A stretch of 64,000 nt of DNA, taken from the NCBI RefSeq assembly GCF_008630535.1, contig NZ_VWPH01000012.1:1-64000 (forward strand), written 5' to 3'. The DNA is from Saccharopolyspora hirsuta (GTDB lineage: Bacteria; Actinomycetota; Actinomycetes; Mycobacteriales; Pseudonocardiaceae). The position numbers were made by a program, and so were the translations under genes. How positions within the stretch are numbered: position 1 is the first letter of the stretch; the number at the start of each line of letters is the position of its first letter. Shown here piece after piece: positions 43,634 through 52,175 of the stretch. The notes beneath the pieces were generated by a model, which was not told the origin of the DNA, ran no database searches, and worked only from the letters and a program-made list of their open reading frames with translations.

Positions 43634-44515
43634 ATGACGACGCCGCAGGAGTACGCCCGCCATTCCCGGTACACCGATCCGGGCCGGTACGGACCGCTGC
43701 TCGACGCGCTGCCCGCGGACATCCGGCAGCTGGCGGCCGTGACGAACGGCCTCGTCGTGCACTACCGGGGCACCGGGATCACCTTCACCGGTGATCGGCT
43801 GGCCGAGATCGACTCGCGCTGGACCGAGCGCCTGCTCGCCACCGACCAGCGCCGGTTCCCGCCGTCCCTGACCGCGCCGCGCCCGCTGGAGCAGCGGCTG
43901 GTCGGGTGCTGCCGGGACGTCGCGCTGCTGACCGTCGCGGCGCTGCGCCAGCACGGGGTCCCGGCGCGCAGCCGCGTCGGCTTCGCCGCCTACTTCCACG
44001 AGGGCTTCCACGCCGACCACGTGATCGCCGAGTACTGGGACGGGCAGCGCTGGGTCCTCGCCGACGCCCAGCTCGACCAGGCGGACTGGCCGTTCGACAC
44101 CTGCGACATCCCGCGCGGCGCCGATCTGAGCTCGGCGCCGTTCGCCACCGCCGCGCAGGTCTGGACCGCCCACCGGCGCGGTGAGGTGGACGTGGACCGC
44201 TTCGGGGTCGGCCCCGACCACCCGATGCGCGGCGCCTGGTTCGCGGGCAACTACGTGCTGCGCGAGCTGGCGCACCGCCGCCGCGACGAACTGCTGCTCT
44301 GGGACTTCTGGGGCGCGCTGGTGACCGCCGATGCCGACCTCGACCTGCACCTGGTCGACGAGATCGCCGCCCTGCTGCTCGCGGCCGACGGCGGCGACGA
44401 CTCCGCCGAGCGCGAGCTGGCCCACCGCTACGCGACCGACCCGAGGCTCAACCCGGGCGGCCGCGTCCGCTGCCAGTCCCCGTCCGGCCTGGACGCCCTA
44501 GTCGACCTCACCTGA
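43634..44515 (+). CDS. Transglutaminase-like domain protein
   Basis: 293 residues, cytoplasmic. The Cys-His-Asp triad is visible as GCCRDVALLTVAAL (Cys about 93-94), FHADHVIAEYW and WVLADAQLD. It resembles the transglutaminase/protease-like superfamily; the target is unknown. ATG at 43634 follows GGGAGGAG. It reads away from the cox operon, sitting between coxS and xdhC and interrupting the otherwise minus-strand cluster. Confidence 0.87.
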   Translation: MTTPQEYARHSRYTDPGRYGPLLDALPADIRQLAAVTNGLVVHYRGTGITFTGDRLAEIDSRWTERLLATDQRRFPPSLTAPRPLEQRLVGCCRDVALLTVAALRQHGVPARSRVGFAAYFHEGFHADHVIAEYWDGQRWVLADAQLDQADWPFDTCDIPRGADLSSAPFATAAQVWTAHRRGEVDVDRFGVGPDHPMRGAWFAGNYVLRELAHRRRDELLLWDFWGALVTADADLDLHLVDEIAALLLAADGGDDSAERELAHRYATDPRLNPGGRVRCQSPSGLDALVDLT

Positions 44516-44537
44516 TCCTGCCGCCACCCGAGCGGCG

Positions 44538-45656
44538 TCAGGAGTGGTGGTGGATGGGGCCTTCGAGGTCGGTCAGGCGGACTCCGCGGCCGCCCCAGCG
44601 GAGGGCGATCAGCTCCGCCGCGATGGACACCGCCGTCTCCTCCGGGGTGCGGGCGCCCAGGTCGAGGCCGATCGGGGAGGACAGCTTGGCCAGCTCCTCC
44701 TCGGTCAGGCCCTGCTCGCGGAGCCTGCGGAGGCGGTCGTCGTGGGTGCGGCGGGAGCCCATCGCGCCGACGTAGCCGAGGTTCAGGCGCAGCGCCTCCT
44801 CCAGCACCGGGACGTCGAACTTCGGGTCGTGGGTGAGCACCATGACCGCGGTGCGCTCGTCCACCCGGCCAGCCGCCGCCTCGGCCGCCAGGTAGCGGTG
44901 CGGCCAGTCCACGACGACGTCGTCCACACCGGGGAACCGGCTGTGCGTGGCGAACACCGGGCGCGCGTCGCACACCGTCACGCGGTAGCCGAGGAAGGCG
45001 CCCATCCGGGCCATCGCGGCGGCGAAGTCGATCGCGCCGAACACCAGCATCCGCGGCGGCGGCTCGAAGGAGTTCACGAACACCCGCAGCCCCTCGCCGC
45101 GCCGCTGCCCCTCCGGGCCGTACTCGATGACCCCGCTGCGGCCGCTGGCCAGCATGCCGCGCGCGTCGTCGAGCACCGCGTCGTCGATGCGCTCCGACCC
45201 CAGGCCGCCGCTGCTGCGGTCGCGCCAGACCAGCAGGTGCGCGCCGACCTTCGCCGCGTCCGGGTGCTCCACGACGGTGACCACCGCGACCGGTTCCTCG
45301 GCGCGCACCGACGCGGCGACCTCGTCCAGCCCCGGGAAGGTGTCGCGGTCGACCCGCTCCACGAAGACGTCCAGGATCCCGCCGCAGGTCAGGCCGACCG
45401 CGAACGCGTCGTCGTCGCTGACGCCGTAGCGGCGCACGACCGGCTCGGACCCGCCCAGCACCGCGGTCGCCTCGTCGTAGACCGCGCCCTCGACGCAGCC
45501 GCCGGAGACGCTGCCGAAGGCCTCGCCGTCGCCGGTCACCAGCATCGAGGCGCCCGGCGGGCGCGGCGCCGACCGGAAGGTCGCGACCACCGTGCCCAGC
45601 CCGACGGACTCGCCCGACTCCCAGCGCTTGGTCAACTCGTCCAGCACGTCACGCAC
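44538..45656 (-). CDS. XdhC/CoxF-family molybdenum enzyme maturation protein
   Basis: 372 residues. The N-terminal XdhC domain has GSVSGGCVEGAVYDEA with conserved Cys, and TCGGILDVFVE. The C-terminal Rossmann domain has LVFGAIDFAAAMARM, VCDARPVF and the end motif YVGAMGSRRTHDDRLRRL. These proteins bind molybdenum cofactor and help insert or sulfurate it in xanthine-dehydrogenase-family enzymes, so coxL is the likely client. It converges on the transglutaminase-like gene with a 22-nt gap. Confidence 0.93.
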   Translation of the reverse strand: MRDVLDELTKRWESGESVGLGTVVATFRSAPRPPGASMLVTGDGEAFGSVSGGCVEGAVYDEATAVLGGSEPVVRRYGVSDDDAFAVGLTCGGILDVFVERVDRDTFPGLDEVAASVRAEEPVAVVTVVEHPDAAKVGAHLLVWRDRSSGGLGSERIDDAVLDDARGMLASGRSGVIEYGPEGQRRGEGLRVFVNSFEPPPRMLVFGAIDFAAAMARMGAFLGYRVTVCDARPVFATHSRFPGVDDVVVDWPHRYLAAEAAAGRVDERTAVMVLTHDPKFDVPVLEEALRLNLGYVGAMGSRRTHDDRLRRLREQGLTEEELAKLSSPIGLDLGARTPEETAVSIAAELIALRWGGRGVRLTDLEGPIHHHS

Positions 45657-45704
45657 AGCGCACCTCCGCTCTCACCGCACCGCCCGACGCACCGCTCCGA
45701 TCCA

Positions 45705-45747
45705 CGATTTCAATGGAAACCAGACCTCCGATTTCCATTGAAATCGC
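45705..45747. repeat. Palindromic repeat P1, copy 5
   Basis: CGATTTCAATGGAAACC at 45705-45721 pairs with GATTTCCATTGAAATCG within 45730-45747, with one mismatch; loop AGACCTCC. It lies between the coxE-like stop (45771) and xdhC start (45656), inside a presumed operon. Confidence 0.88.
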
Positions 45748-45770
45748 GCCCGGGGACGCGGGCACCGCTG

Positions 45771-46901
45771 CTAGTTCTCGCACTTCGCCCCTCCAACGCC
45801 GGGGTGGGACAACCGGCGGACCCAGGACCAGACGTCCTCCAGCGAACGCAGGCTGTGCCCGGCCACCATCCGGTCAACGTGCGGCATGGCCGCGACAATC
45901 CCGGACTGCACCGGTTGGTAGCCGTCGTGCCCGGCGTGCGGGTTCGCCCAGATCACCGCGCGGGCCAGCCGCCGCAGCCGCCGCATCTGGTCGGCGAGCT
46001 CGGTGGCGTCGCCGCGCTCCCAGCCGTCGGAGAACAGCACCACCACCGAACCGCGGGCGATGCCCCGCTGCCCCCACCGGTCCAGGAACACCCGGAGCGT
46101 CTCGCCGAGCCGGGTGCCGCCGGAGAAGTCCGGCACCGCGCGGGACGCGGCCAGCAGGGCGGCCTCCGGGTCCCGCTGCCGCAGCTGCCTGCTCACCCGC
46201 GTCATCCGCGTGCCGAGCGTGAAGACCTCGGTGCTGGCGGGCGACCGGCGCACCACGACGTGGGCGAACCGCAGCAGCGCGTCCGCGTACGGGCTCATCG
46301 AGCCCGAGACGTCGATCAGCAGCACGACCCGTCGCGGTCGGCGGGAACGCCGCTGCCGCCGCAGCCGGACCGGCTCGCCGCCGGAGCGCAGCATCTCGCG
46401 CAGCGTGGCGCGCGAGCTCAGCGCACCGCGCTTGTCGCGGCGGCGGCGGAGCGCCGGGCGGGTGGGCGGTTCGGGGCGCAGCACCGCGAGCATCCGCCGC
46501 AGGTGCTCGCGCTCCGGCACGCCGAGTTCGGAGAGGTCGCGGCGGCGCAGCACCTCGGCGTCGCTGGCCGCGGCGGCCAGCGGTCGGTCCGCGTCGCCCT
46601 CCTCGCCGCTGGCGTCGGCCGCCGTCAGCGCCGCGATCTGCGAGGGTCGCGGCAGCGGCCGACCCACCGGCTCGGCGGCGGTCTCCGCACCGCCGAACCA
46701 GGATTCGAAGGCCGCGTCGTAGCGCGGCAGGTCGTCCGGGTCGGAGCACAGCGTCAGGCGGCCCGCCCAGTAGATCGCGTCGCGGTCGAACCCGACCTGC
46801 TCCACGGCGACGAGGAAGGCCTGCACGCGCGTCGGCCCGCATGCCATGCCGGAGTGCCGCAGGGCGCGCGCGAACCCGACCAATCCGGTCACGGTGTGCA
46901 T
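45771..46901 (-). CDS. CoxE-like VWA domain protein
   Basis: 376 residues. The C-terminal von Willebrand A domain carries MIDAS DVSGSMSP (about residue 203) and the later SDGWERGD. The N-terminal half is helical and Arg-rich in the middle (RRRRDKRG, RLRRQRRSRRPRR). CoxE works with the CoxD AAA ATPase to sulfurate or assemble the CoxL active site. ATG at 46901 has GGAGGGGG upstream. It follows the AAA gene after 17 nt and precedes xdhC. Confidence 0.9.
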   Translation of the reverse strand: MHTVTGLVGFARALRHSGMACGPTRVQAFLVAVEQVGFDRDAIYWAGRLTLCSDPDDLPRYDAAFESWFGGAETAAEPVGRPLPRPSQIAALTAADASGEEGDADRPLAAAASDAEVLRRRDLSELGVPEREHLRRMLAVLRPEPPTRPALRRRRDKRGALSSRATLREMLRSGGEPVRLRRQRRSRRPRRVVLLIDVSGSMSPYADALLRFAHVVVRRSPASTEVFTLGTRMTRVSRQLRQRDPEAALLAASRAVPDFSGGTRLGETLRVFLDRWGQRGIARGSVVVLFSDGWERGDATELADQMRRLRRLARAVIWANPHAGHDGYQPVQSGIVAAMPHVDRMVAGHSLRSLEDVWSWVRRLSHPGVGGAKCEN

Positions 46902-46918
46902 TCCGCCCCCTCCGGGTC

Positions 46919-47812
46919 TCAGCGCTCGGCGGTCAGCACGCCCGCAGCGCGGACGCGCTCGGCGTCCTCGCGGTACTTCAGCACCGCGCCCAACGTCGTC
47001 GCGGCCACCTCGGTGTCCAGCTCGTCCTGCTCCAGCGCCTGCAGGGCCTGCGCCCAGTCCAGCGCCTCGGCCACGCCCGGCGGCTTGAGCAGCTCCATCT
47101 GCCGCATCCGCTGCACGGTCGCGGCCACCTGCTCGGCCAGCCGCTCGTCCAACCCCGGCAGCCGCCGCCGCAGGATCGCCACCTCGCGCTCCAGGTCCGG
47201 GTGCTCCAGCCAGTGGTACAGGCAGCGGCGCTTCAGGGCGTCGTGCACCTCGCGGGTCCGGTTGGAGGTGAGGATGACGATCGGCGGCTCGACCGCCGAC
47301 ACCGTTCCGAACTCCGGGATGGTGACCGCGTATTCCGACAGCACCTCCAGCAGGAAGGCCTCGAACTCGTCGTCGGCGCGGTCGATCTCGTCGACCAGCA
47401 GCACGCACGGCGACTCCTGCAGCGCCCGCAGCAGCGGTCGCGCGAGCAGGAACCTGCGGGTGTAGAGCGAGGATTCGGCGGCCTCGGCGTCCAGCTCGCC
47501 CCCGGCGGCGGCCTCCAGGGTGCGCAGGTGCAGCAGCTGGCGCGGGAAGTCCCAGTCGTAGAGCGCCTGCGCCGCGTCGATGCCCTCGTGGCACTGCAGC
47601 CGGATCAGGTCCACGCCGAGCGCGGTGGCCAGGGCCTGCGCCAGCGCGGTCTTGCCGGTGCCCGGCTCGCCCTCGCACAGCAGCGGGCGGCGCATCCGCA
47701 TCGCCAGGAACGCCGCCGTCGCGATGCCGTCGTCGGGCAGGTACCCGGTGCCGTCCAGCGCTTCGGCGACCGCGGCCGGGGACTTCAGGTCGAACGCGTC
47801 ATCCACCGCCAT
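46919..47812 (-). CDS. MoxR/CoxD-like AAA ATPase
   Basis: 297 residues. Walker A GEPGTGKTA (about 48-56), Walker B VLLVDEIDRAD, sensor 1 LTSNRTRE, and arginine-finger helix RRCLYHWLEHPD, the MoxR-type pattern. It is probably the chaperone partner of the VWA protein in maturing the molybdenum hydroxylase. ATG at 47812 lacks a ribosome site; TTG at 47833 is an alternative. It is the first gene of the coxD-coxE-xdhC series. Confidence 0.9.
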   Translation of the reverse strand: MAVDDAFDLKSPAAVAEALDGTGYLPDDGIATAAFLAMRMRRPLLCEGEPGTGKTALAQALATALGVDLIRLQCHEGIDAAQALYDWDFPRQLLHLRTLEAAAGGELDAEAAESSLYTRRFLLARPLLRALQESPCVLLVDEIDRADDEFEAFLLEVLSEYAVTIPEFGTVSAVEPPIVILTSNRTREVHDALKRRCLYHWLEHPDLEREVAILRRRLPGLDERLAEQVAATVQRMRQMELLKPPGVAEALDWAQALQALEQDELDTEVAATTLGAVLKYREDAERVRAAGVLTAER

Positions 47813-47856
47813 ACCGGGAGCGTATGCGAACAACCGCCGCGAAGGCGATCATCGGA

Positions 47857-48435
47857 TCATCCGGCGAGCAGGTCCCGGACCGCGTCGGTCACTGTGCCAA
47901 CCTCCAAAGCCGGAACGGGTTCACCCTGCCCCAGGTGCCGCCGGACGACCGCGTAGGGCAGGTCGACCACGGCCAGGAACACCCGGGACCGACCAGCCGC
48001 ATCGGACCGGCCGAGCCGCTCCGCCAAGCGCGTGAGGGCCTCGTCCACCTGCGCGTTCGCCTTCGCGAGGCGTTCGCGCGATTCGCCGGGCCAGTCCGCC
48101 AGGCCGTAGGCGCCGGGTCCGGCCAGCAGCACGTTCGCCTCGGCCGGGTTCTCGCGGCACCACTCGACCACGTGCCGCGCGGCCGCGACCGCGGCTTCCA
48201 GCGGCGGCGCCTCGATCGCGGCGAAGAACCCGCCCTGGAACCGGGTGACGGTCCGCAGCCACAGCGCGGACAGCAGCGCGGACCGGTCGGGGAACCGGTG
48301 GTAAACGGAGCCGCTCGGCGCGCCCGCAGCGCGGGCGACCGCCGCCATGGTCACGCCGCGCGGTCCCGCTTCGGCGGCGAGGGCGACGGCGGCGTCGAGG
48401 AGTCGGTCGGCGTCGTGCCGAGGAGGCCTGCCCAT
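47857..48435 (-). CDS. TetR-family transcriptional regulator
   Basis: 192 residues. The HTH lies at about 20-45 (VTMAAVARAAGAPSGSVYHRF). The C-terminal domain contains an Asp/Glu-rich ligand pocket region with no family I recognise. ATG at 48435 directly abuts a palindrome (48437-48458), so it is leaderless or nearly so. It is divergent from the SRPBCC gene at 48500. Confidence 0.9.
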   Translation of the reverse strand: MGRPPRHDADRLLDAAVALAAEAGPRGVTMAAVARAAGAPSGSVYHRFPDRSALLSALWLRTVTRFQGGFFAAIEAPPLEAAVAAARHVVEWCRENPAEANVLLAGPGAYGLADWPGESRERLAKANAQVDEALTRLAERLGRSDAAGRSRVFLAVVDLPYAVVRRHLGQGEPVPALEVGTVTDAVRDLLAG

Positions 48436-48436
48436 G

Positions 48437-48458
48437 TATTGGAGGATATGCTCCAATA
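48437..48458. promoter_or_regulatory. Likely TetR operator
   Basis: Perfect 8-bp arms TATTGGAG (48437-48444) and CTCCAATA (48451-48458) around GATATG, 1 nt from the tetR start codon and 41 nt before the SRPBCC start. It is AT-rich for this genome and could also hold promoter elements, so binding would control both genes. Confidence 0.8.
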
Positions 48459-48499
48459 GTGTTTTAGAGAGAACCGCCTAAAACTGCGGGGAGGGGCCG

Positions 48500-49003
48500 A
48501 TGGCCGTCCGGAACGTGCACGTCCGGCACCTGCCGGTGGACGAGGACACCGCCGGTGCGCTGATCGACTCGCTGGCCGGGCCGCAGGACCAGCTGTGGCC
48601 CGGCCGGGCGTGGCCGCCGATGCGCTTCGACCGCCCGCTGGGCGTCGGAGCCGAAGGCGGCCACGGCCCGGTGCGCTACCGGATCACCGGGTACTCCCCC
48701 GGGCGCTGGATCCGGTTCCGCTTCACCGCCCCGCGCGGCTTCGACGGGTTCCACGAGTACGCCGTGCAGCGCGAGGGCGACCGCACCTCGCTGCACCACC
48801 TGCTGTCCATCCGCGCCCGCGGACCGGCCCGGATCACCTGGCCCCTGGTGTGGCGCCCGCTGCACGACGCGGCGCTGGAGGACAGCCTCGACCTCGCCGA
48901 GCGGGCCACCACCGGCTCGGTGCGCGAACCCGCCCGCTGGTCCTGGTGGGTGCGCCTGCTGCGCGGGCTGGCGTCGGCGCGGGGCGGCGAACCGCGCGGA
49001 TAG
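48500..49003 (+). CDS. SRPBCC-like protein
   Basis: 167 residues. The strand pattern VRNVHVRHLPVDEDTAGALI, PVRYRITGYSPGRWIRFRFT, HEYAVQREGDRTSLHHLL fits the START-like ligand-binding fold. No membrane span. ATG at 48500 has GGGGAGGGG upstream. Under the divergent TetR regulator and its operator; likely the regulated partner. The substrate is unknown. Confidence 0.8.
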   Translation: MAVRNVHVRHLPVDEDTAGALIDSLAGPQDQLWPGRAWPPMRFDRPLGVGAEGGHGPVRYRITGYSPGRWIRFRFTAPRGFDGFHEYAVQREGDRTSLHHLLSIRARGPARITWPLVWRPLHDAALEDSLDLAERATTGSVREPARWSWWVRLLRGLASARGGEPRG

Positions 49004-49030
49004 GATCTCGGCGGCTTCGGGAGGAGGCGC

Positions 49031-49588
49031 ATGAGTCGGTTCAGCGGGTTCCCCGCGCACATCGAGAAGCACGTCGGCCGGGTCCGCGGCGCCGACGGCC
49101 GGATCGCCGGTGGCCGCGACCGCGGGTACCACCTGGTCTACTGCGACCACGCCGACGGCGCGCACGTCACCGTGCTGACCAGCGGTCTGCGCGACCGCAC
49201 CGCGGGAGCGCCGCTGCCGCAGGAGCTGGTCTGCACCCTGCAGGCCGACCAGGAGCTGCACGCACGGCACCTGACGGGTGTGATCGCCGAGCTGCTGACC
49301 GAGTCCAACAGCCGGGTGGGGTACGGCGCGCTGATCATGAACGACCGCGTCCTGCTGCCGGAGACCGAGATCGCCGGAGCCCTGGCCGCACCGCACCCCT
49401 ACCTGGGCGACGAGTTCGACGTCCTGCTCGACGAAACGGGGCAACCGGTCCTGCAGCTCATCACCCTCGTCCCGATCACCCGGGGCGAGGCCCAGCTGGT
49501 CGCCCGCTACGGCCGGGACGCCCTCTACGACCGCTGGGAGGAGACCTCGGCGAACCTCCTGGACATCCACCGCCCCTGCGCCGCCTGA
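49031..49588 (+). CDS. SUFU-like domain protein 2
   Basis: 185 residues. Paralogue of the protein at 35694-36287: both have FxxHIEKH/LERHAGTP-type openings, a HVTVLTSGLRDRT or TTVISSGLRFQPL block, QELVCTLQADQELHARHL versus QELACTVYKEQAEAARHL, and a C-terminal LITLVPITRGEAQLVARYG versus VFTLLPVTLGELNYILDNG. ATG at 49031 has GGGAGGAGG. No toxin gene is adjacent. The SUFU family call is from memory of the pattern. Confidence 0.75.
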   Translation: MSRFSGFPAHIEKHVGRVRGADGRIAGGRDRGYHLVYCDHADGAHVTVLTSGLRDRTAGAPLPQELVCTLQADQELHARHLTGVIAELLTESNSRVGYGALIMNDRVLLPETEIAGALAAPHPYLGDEFDVLLDETGQPVLQLITLVPITRGEAQLVARYGRDALYDRWEETSANLLDIHRPCAA

Positions 49589-49724
49589 CCTGGCTTCGCC
49601 CCCCGAACTCAAGGAAGTTCGGGACAGCCACCGGTCGTGCACCGGGGTGCGTCAGGGCCGCCTCAGGGGTCGATCGGGGTTGTTCCCGGACGCGGCTCGG
49701 CCGCCCGAGGCGCAGGATTCAGGT

Positions 49725-49955
49725 ATGACCGACGAGATCCCCACCGCCAACGCCTCGAACACCGAGACCTCGAACCGGAAGTTCCGGCGCAGCCGGGACG
49801 AGCGGATGATCGCCGGGCTGTGCGGCGGAGCCGCCAAGGCGCTCGGCGTGGACCCCACCCTGGTCCGGGTGGGCCTGATCGCCGCGACCCTGTTCGGCTT
49901 CGGCTCCGGCATCCTGCTCTACCTGGCCTGCTGGCTGGTCGTCCCGGAGGAGTGA
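49725..49955 (+). CDS. PspC-domain protein
   Basis: 76 residues. The PspC domain RRSRDERMIAGLCGGAAKAL leads into one or two membrane segments (LVRVGLIAATLFGFGSGILL YLACWLVV in order). Small PspC proteins sit in the membrane and are linked to envelope stress. ATG at 49725 follows weakly G-rich DNA. It converges on the GH84 gene with only 7 nt between. Confidence 0.9.
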   Translation: MTDEIPTANASNTETSNRKFRRSRDERMIAGLCGGAAKALGVDPTLVRVGLIAATLFGFGSGILLYLACWLVVPEE

Positions 49956-49962
49956 CCCCGGG

Positions 49963-51975
49963 TCAGCGGAGACCGGGCGCCTGCTCGACGAACACGTCCA
50001 GCACGCCGTCGCCGACCCGGACCGGCCCCTGCGGGCGGACCTTGCCCGGCACGGTCCGGATCTGCTCGGCGCGCGCCGCGAACTGCCTGGCCTGGTCGAA
50101 GTGCCCGGACGCGGCCGCCTCGTCCCCGTCCACCCGCGACTGCAACCCGTCGAGCGACGCGAGCAGCGCCTGACCCCAGAGCCCGGTGGCGCTCAACCAG
50201 GGTTCGACGTCGGAGGCGAAGTCCGCCGGTGCCCCCTCGCGGATGCGCGCTGGCGCGTCCGCGATCGCCTGCGCGTACCCGCGCAGCTCCTGCACCGCGT
50301 TCGCGCGGTCCCCGCTCCCCCACGCCGTCCGGAACGCCTCGACGCGCCGGGACAGCTCCGGTGCCTGCGGCAACCACGGGCGTCCGCTGGGCAGCGGCCC
50401 CATGTGCTCCAGGTCGAAGAACACCAGCAGCGCATCGGCGGTCCCACGATCGGCGACCAGGCCGGGCGCACCTCCCGCCGCCCGCTTCCCCGCCAGGTGG
50501 TCGGCCGCCGCGCGCCAGGCCCGCTGCGCGTCGAAATCCGAGTTGTTCCAGTAGAAGTCGGCCGCACCGAGCTCCACGACCTCGCTCGCCGCGGCCAGGT
50601 TCATCGGGTTCACCAGGGCACCGGTGAGCTGCTCGTCGAGCCCGCGCTCGCGCTTCTCGTACGGCCCGAGCAGCACCCGGCCGACCGAGCCGTCGAAGTC
50701 GTTGACCGGGTAGTTGTCCCACAGGAAGAGCTTGCGGCCCCAGACCGCCGCGGCCTGCTGCGCATCGGAAACCGTGATCTGGCGCGGGATCACGCCGTCC
50801 CCGGTCCACATCGTCAGCACCCGCGGGTCCAAAGTGGACCGGATCGCCGCCTTGTACGGCGAGTCCTCCACGTCGGAGTACTCGGTCGGCACGAACTGCA
50901 GCGGCGCCACCCCTGGGTGGGTGTCGACGAACTCGCGCTGCACGCGGTTGAGCAGCTCCGCCTGCGCCCGGCCCGCCGCGCCCTGCGAGGGGCTGCCGTA
51001 CTTCGCCTGGTCGCCCGGGCAGTTCCACCGGGTGTAGGAGATGTCGTCCAGCGGCACGGAGAAGTCGCGCACGCCCGAGTCGTAGACCGCCTGCAGCTTG
51101 GCCAGCAGGGCGCGGAAGTCCGACTCGTCGCTGTAGCAGATCGAGGTGCCGGGCGAGAGCGCGAAGGTGAACTTCACGTGGTGCGCGGCGGCCTGCCCGA
51201 TCAGCTGCTGCACCGAGGCGAACTCGTCCGGCGGGTACGGCTCGCGCCATTTCTCCCGGTGGTACGGGTCGTCCTTGGGCGCGTAGACGTAGGTGTTGAG
51301 CTTGACGTCGCCGTAGAAGGCGAGCTGGTCCATGCGCTGCTGGTGCGTCCACGGTGGACCGTAGAAGCCCTCGATGCTGCCGCGCAGCGGCATGTCCGGG
51401 TGGTCGACGATGCCGACCCCGGCGAGGCGGCCGGGCGAGGCGAGCTGGCGCAGCGTCTGCACGCCGTAGTACGCGCCCGCCGCGTCGGAAGCGCCGATGA
51501 CCACGGCCGGGTCCGTGCCGCCGCGCCCGGCCAGCGCGTACCCCTCGGGCGGCAGCTTCGCGGGCGCGGAGAAGTCGAAGCCCCGCATCCCCTGCGCGAT
51601 GGCCTGCGAGCCCTGGGTGCCGATCTCGATGCGCAGCGCGGCATCGCCAGCGGACGGCTGCCCCTGCTCGCGCACCACGACGTCGCTGGCCCCGGCCATC
51701 CGCAGCACCTGCGCGGCCAGATCGCGGGTCGGCTGGTCGACCAGCTGGTCGACGACCACCTCGGCCTTGCCCTGCACCGCGATGTCGTCGCCGAGCCGCC
51801 GCATCTGCTGCGGCTGCGGCGTCACCTGGGGCAGCCCGGTCCCGGGCAACGACTGCGCGGGCGCTGGCGCGGTCGGCTGCGGCGACGGCTGCGGGGCATT
51901 CGTGCACCCCGCCAGCGCGGCGCACAGCACCGTCGCGACCGCAGCAGACCGCCGCCGGGCATTTCGACCGAACAT
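49963..51975 (-). CDS. GH84-type beta-N-acetylglucosaminidase lipoprotein
   Basis: 670 residues. A signal peptide ends in lipobox LAGC (Cys about 24), so it is anchored outside the membrane. A GH20-like N-domain (VVIGASDAAGAYYGVQTLRQ) precedes the GH84 barrel with EGFYGPPWTHQQR and the paired catalytic aspartates in VPLDDISY (about residue 310). A helical C-terminal part follows. It would release terminal beta-GlcNAc from glycans, muropeptides or glycoproteins. ATG at 51975 has GAGGTGGGGG upstream. Family O-GlcNAcase-like. Confidence 0.92.
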   Translation of the reverse strand: MFGRNARRRSAAVATVLCAALAGCTNAPQPSPQPTAPAPAQSLPGTGLPQVTPQPQQMRRLGDDIAVQGKAEVVVDQLVDQPTRDLAAQVLRMAGASDVVVREQGQPSAGDAALRIEIGTQGSQAIAQGMRGFDFSAPAKLPPEGYALAGRGGTDPAVVIGASDAAGAYYGVQTLRQLASPGRLAGVGIVDHPDMPLRGSIEGFYGPPWTHQQRMDQLAFYGDVKLNTYVYAPKDDPYHREKWREPYPPDEFASVQQLIGQAAAHHVKFTFALSPGTSICYSDESDFRALLAKLQAVYDSGVRDFSVPLDDISYTRWNCPGDQAKYGSPSQGAAGRAQAELLNRVQREFVDTHPGVAPLQFVPTEYSDVEDSPYKAAIRSTLDPRVLTMWTGDGVIPRQITVSDAQQAAAVWGRKLFLWDNYPVNDFDGSVGRVLLGPYEKRERGLDEQLTGALVNPMNLAAASEVVELGAADFYWNNSDFDAQRAWRAAADHLAGKRAAGGAPGLVADRGTADALLVFFDLEHMGPLPSGRPWLPQAPELSRRVEAFRTAWGSGDRANAVQELRGYAQAIADAPARIREGAPADFASDVEPWLSATGLWGQALLASLDGLQSRVDGDEAAASGHFDQARQFAARAEQIRTVPGKVRPQGPVRVGDGVLDVFVEQAPGLR

Positions 51976-52146
51976 GACCCCCACCTCGCCTGGGTTCCCA
52001 ACGGGATCAAGGAGAGCACATCCAGGTCTCGATCGCTGGCAGGCGCCCCTCGGCCGCGCGCGGACGCGCCCCTGACCCGGAACTTCCGCCCCGTCCCGAC
52101 ACGCCCCGGCGAGTCGGGAAGCACCCGGACCACCCCGCGCCGGGCT

Positions 52147-52170
52147 TGGCGATCTCGCGCGAAAACGGCC
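52147..52170. repeat. Single GATCTCGCGCGAAA palindrome
   Basis: GGCGATCTCGCGCGAAAACGGCC split across 52147-52170, a lone copy of the family seen at 31942-32013, between the GH84 start and the cutC stop. Its arms are shorter and partly mismatched. Confidence 0.55.
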
Positions 52171-52175
52171 GCAGG

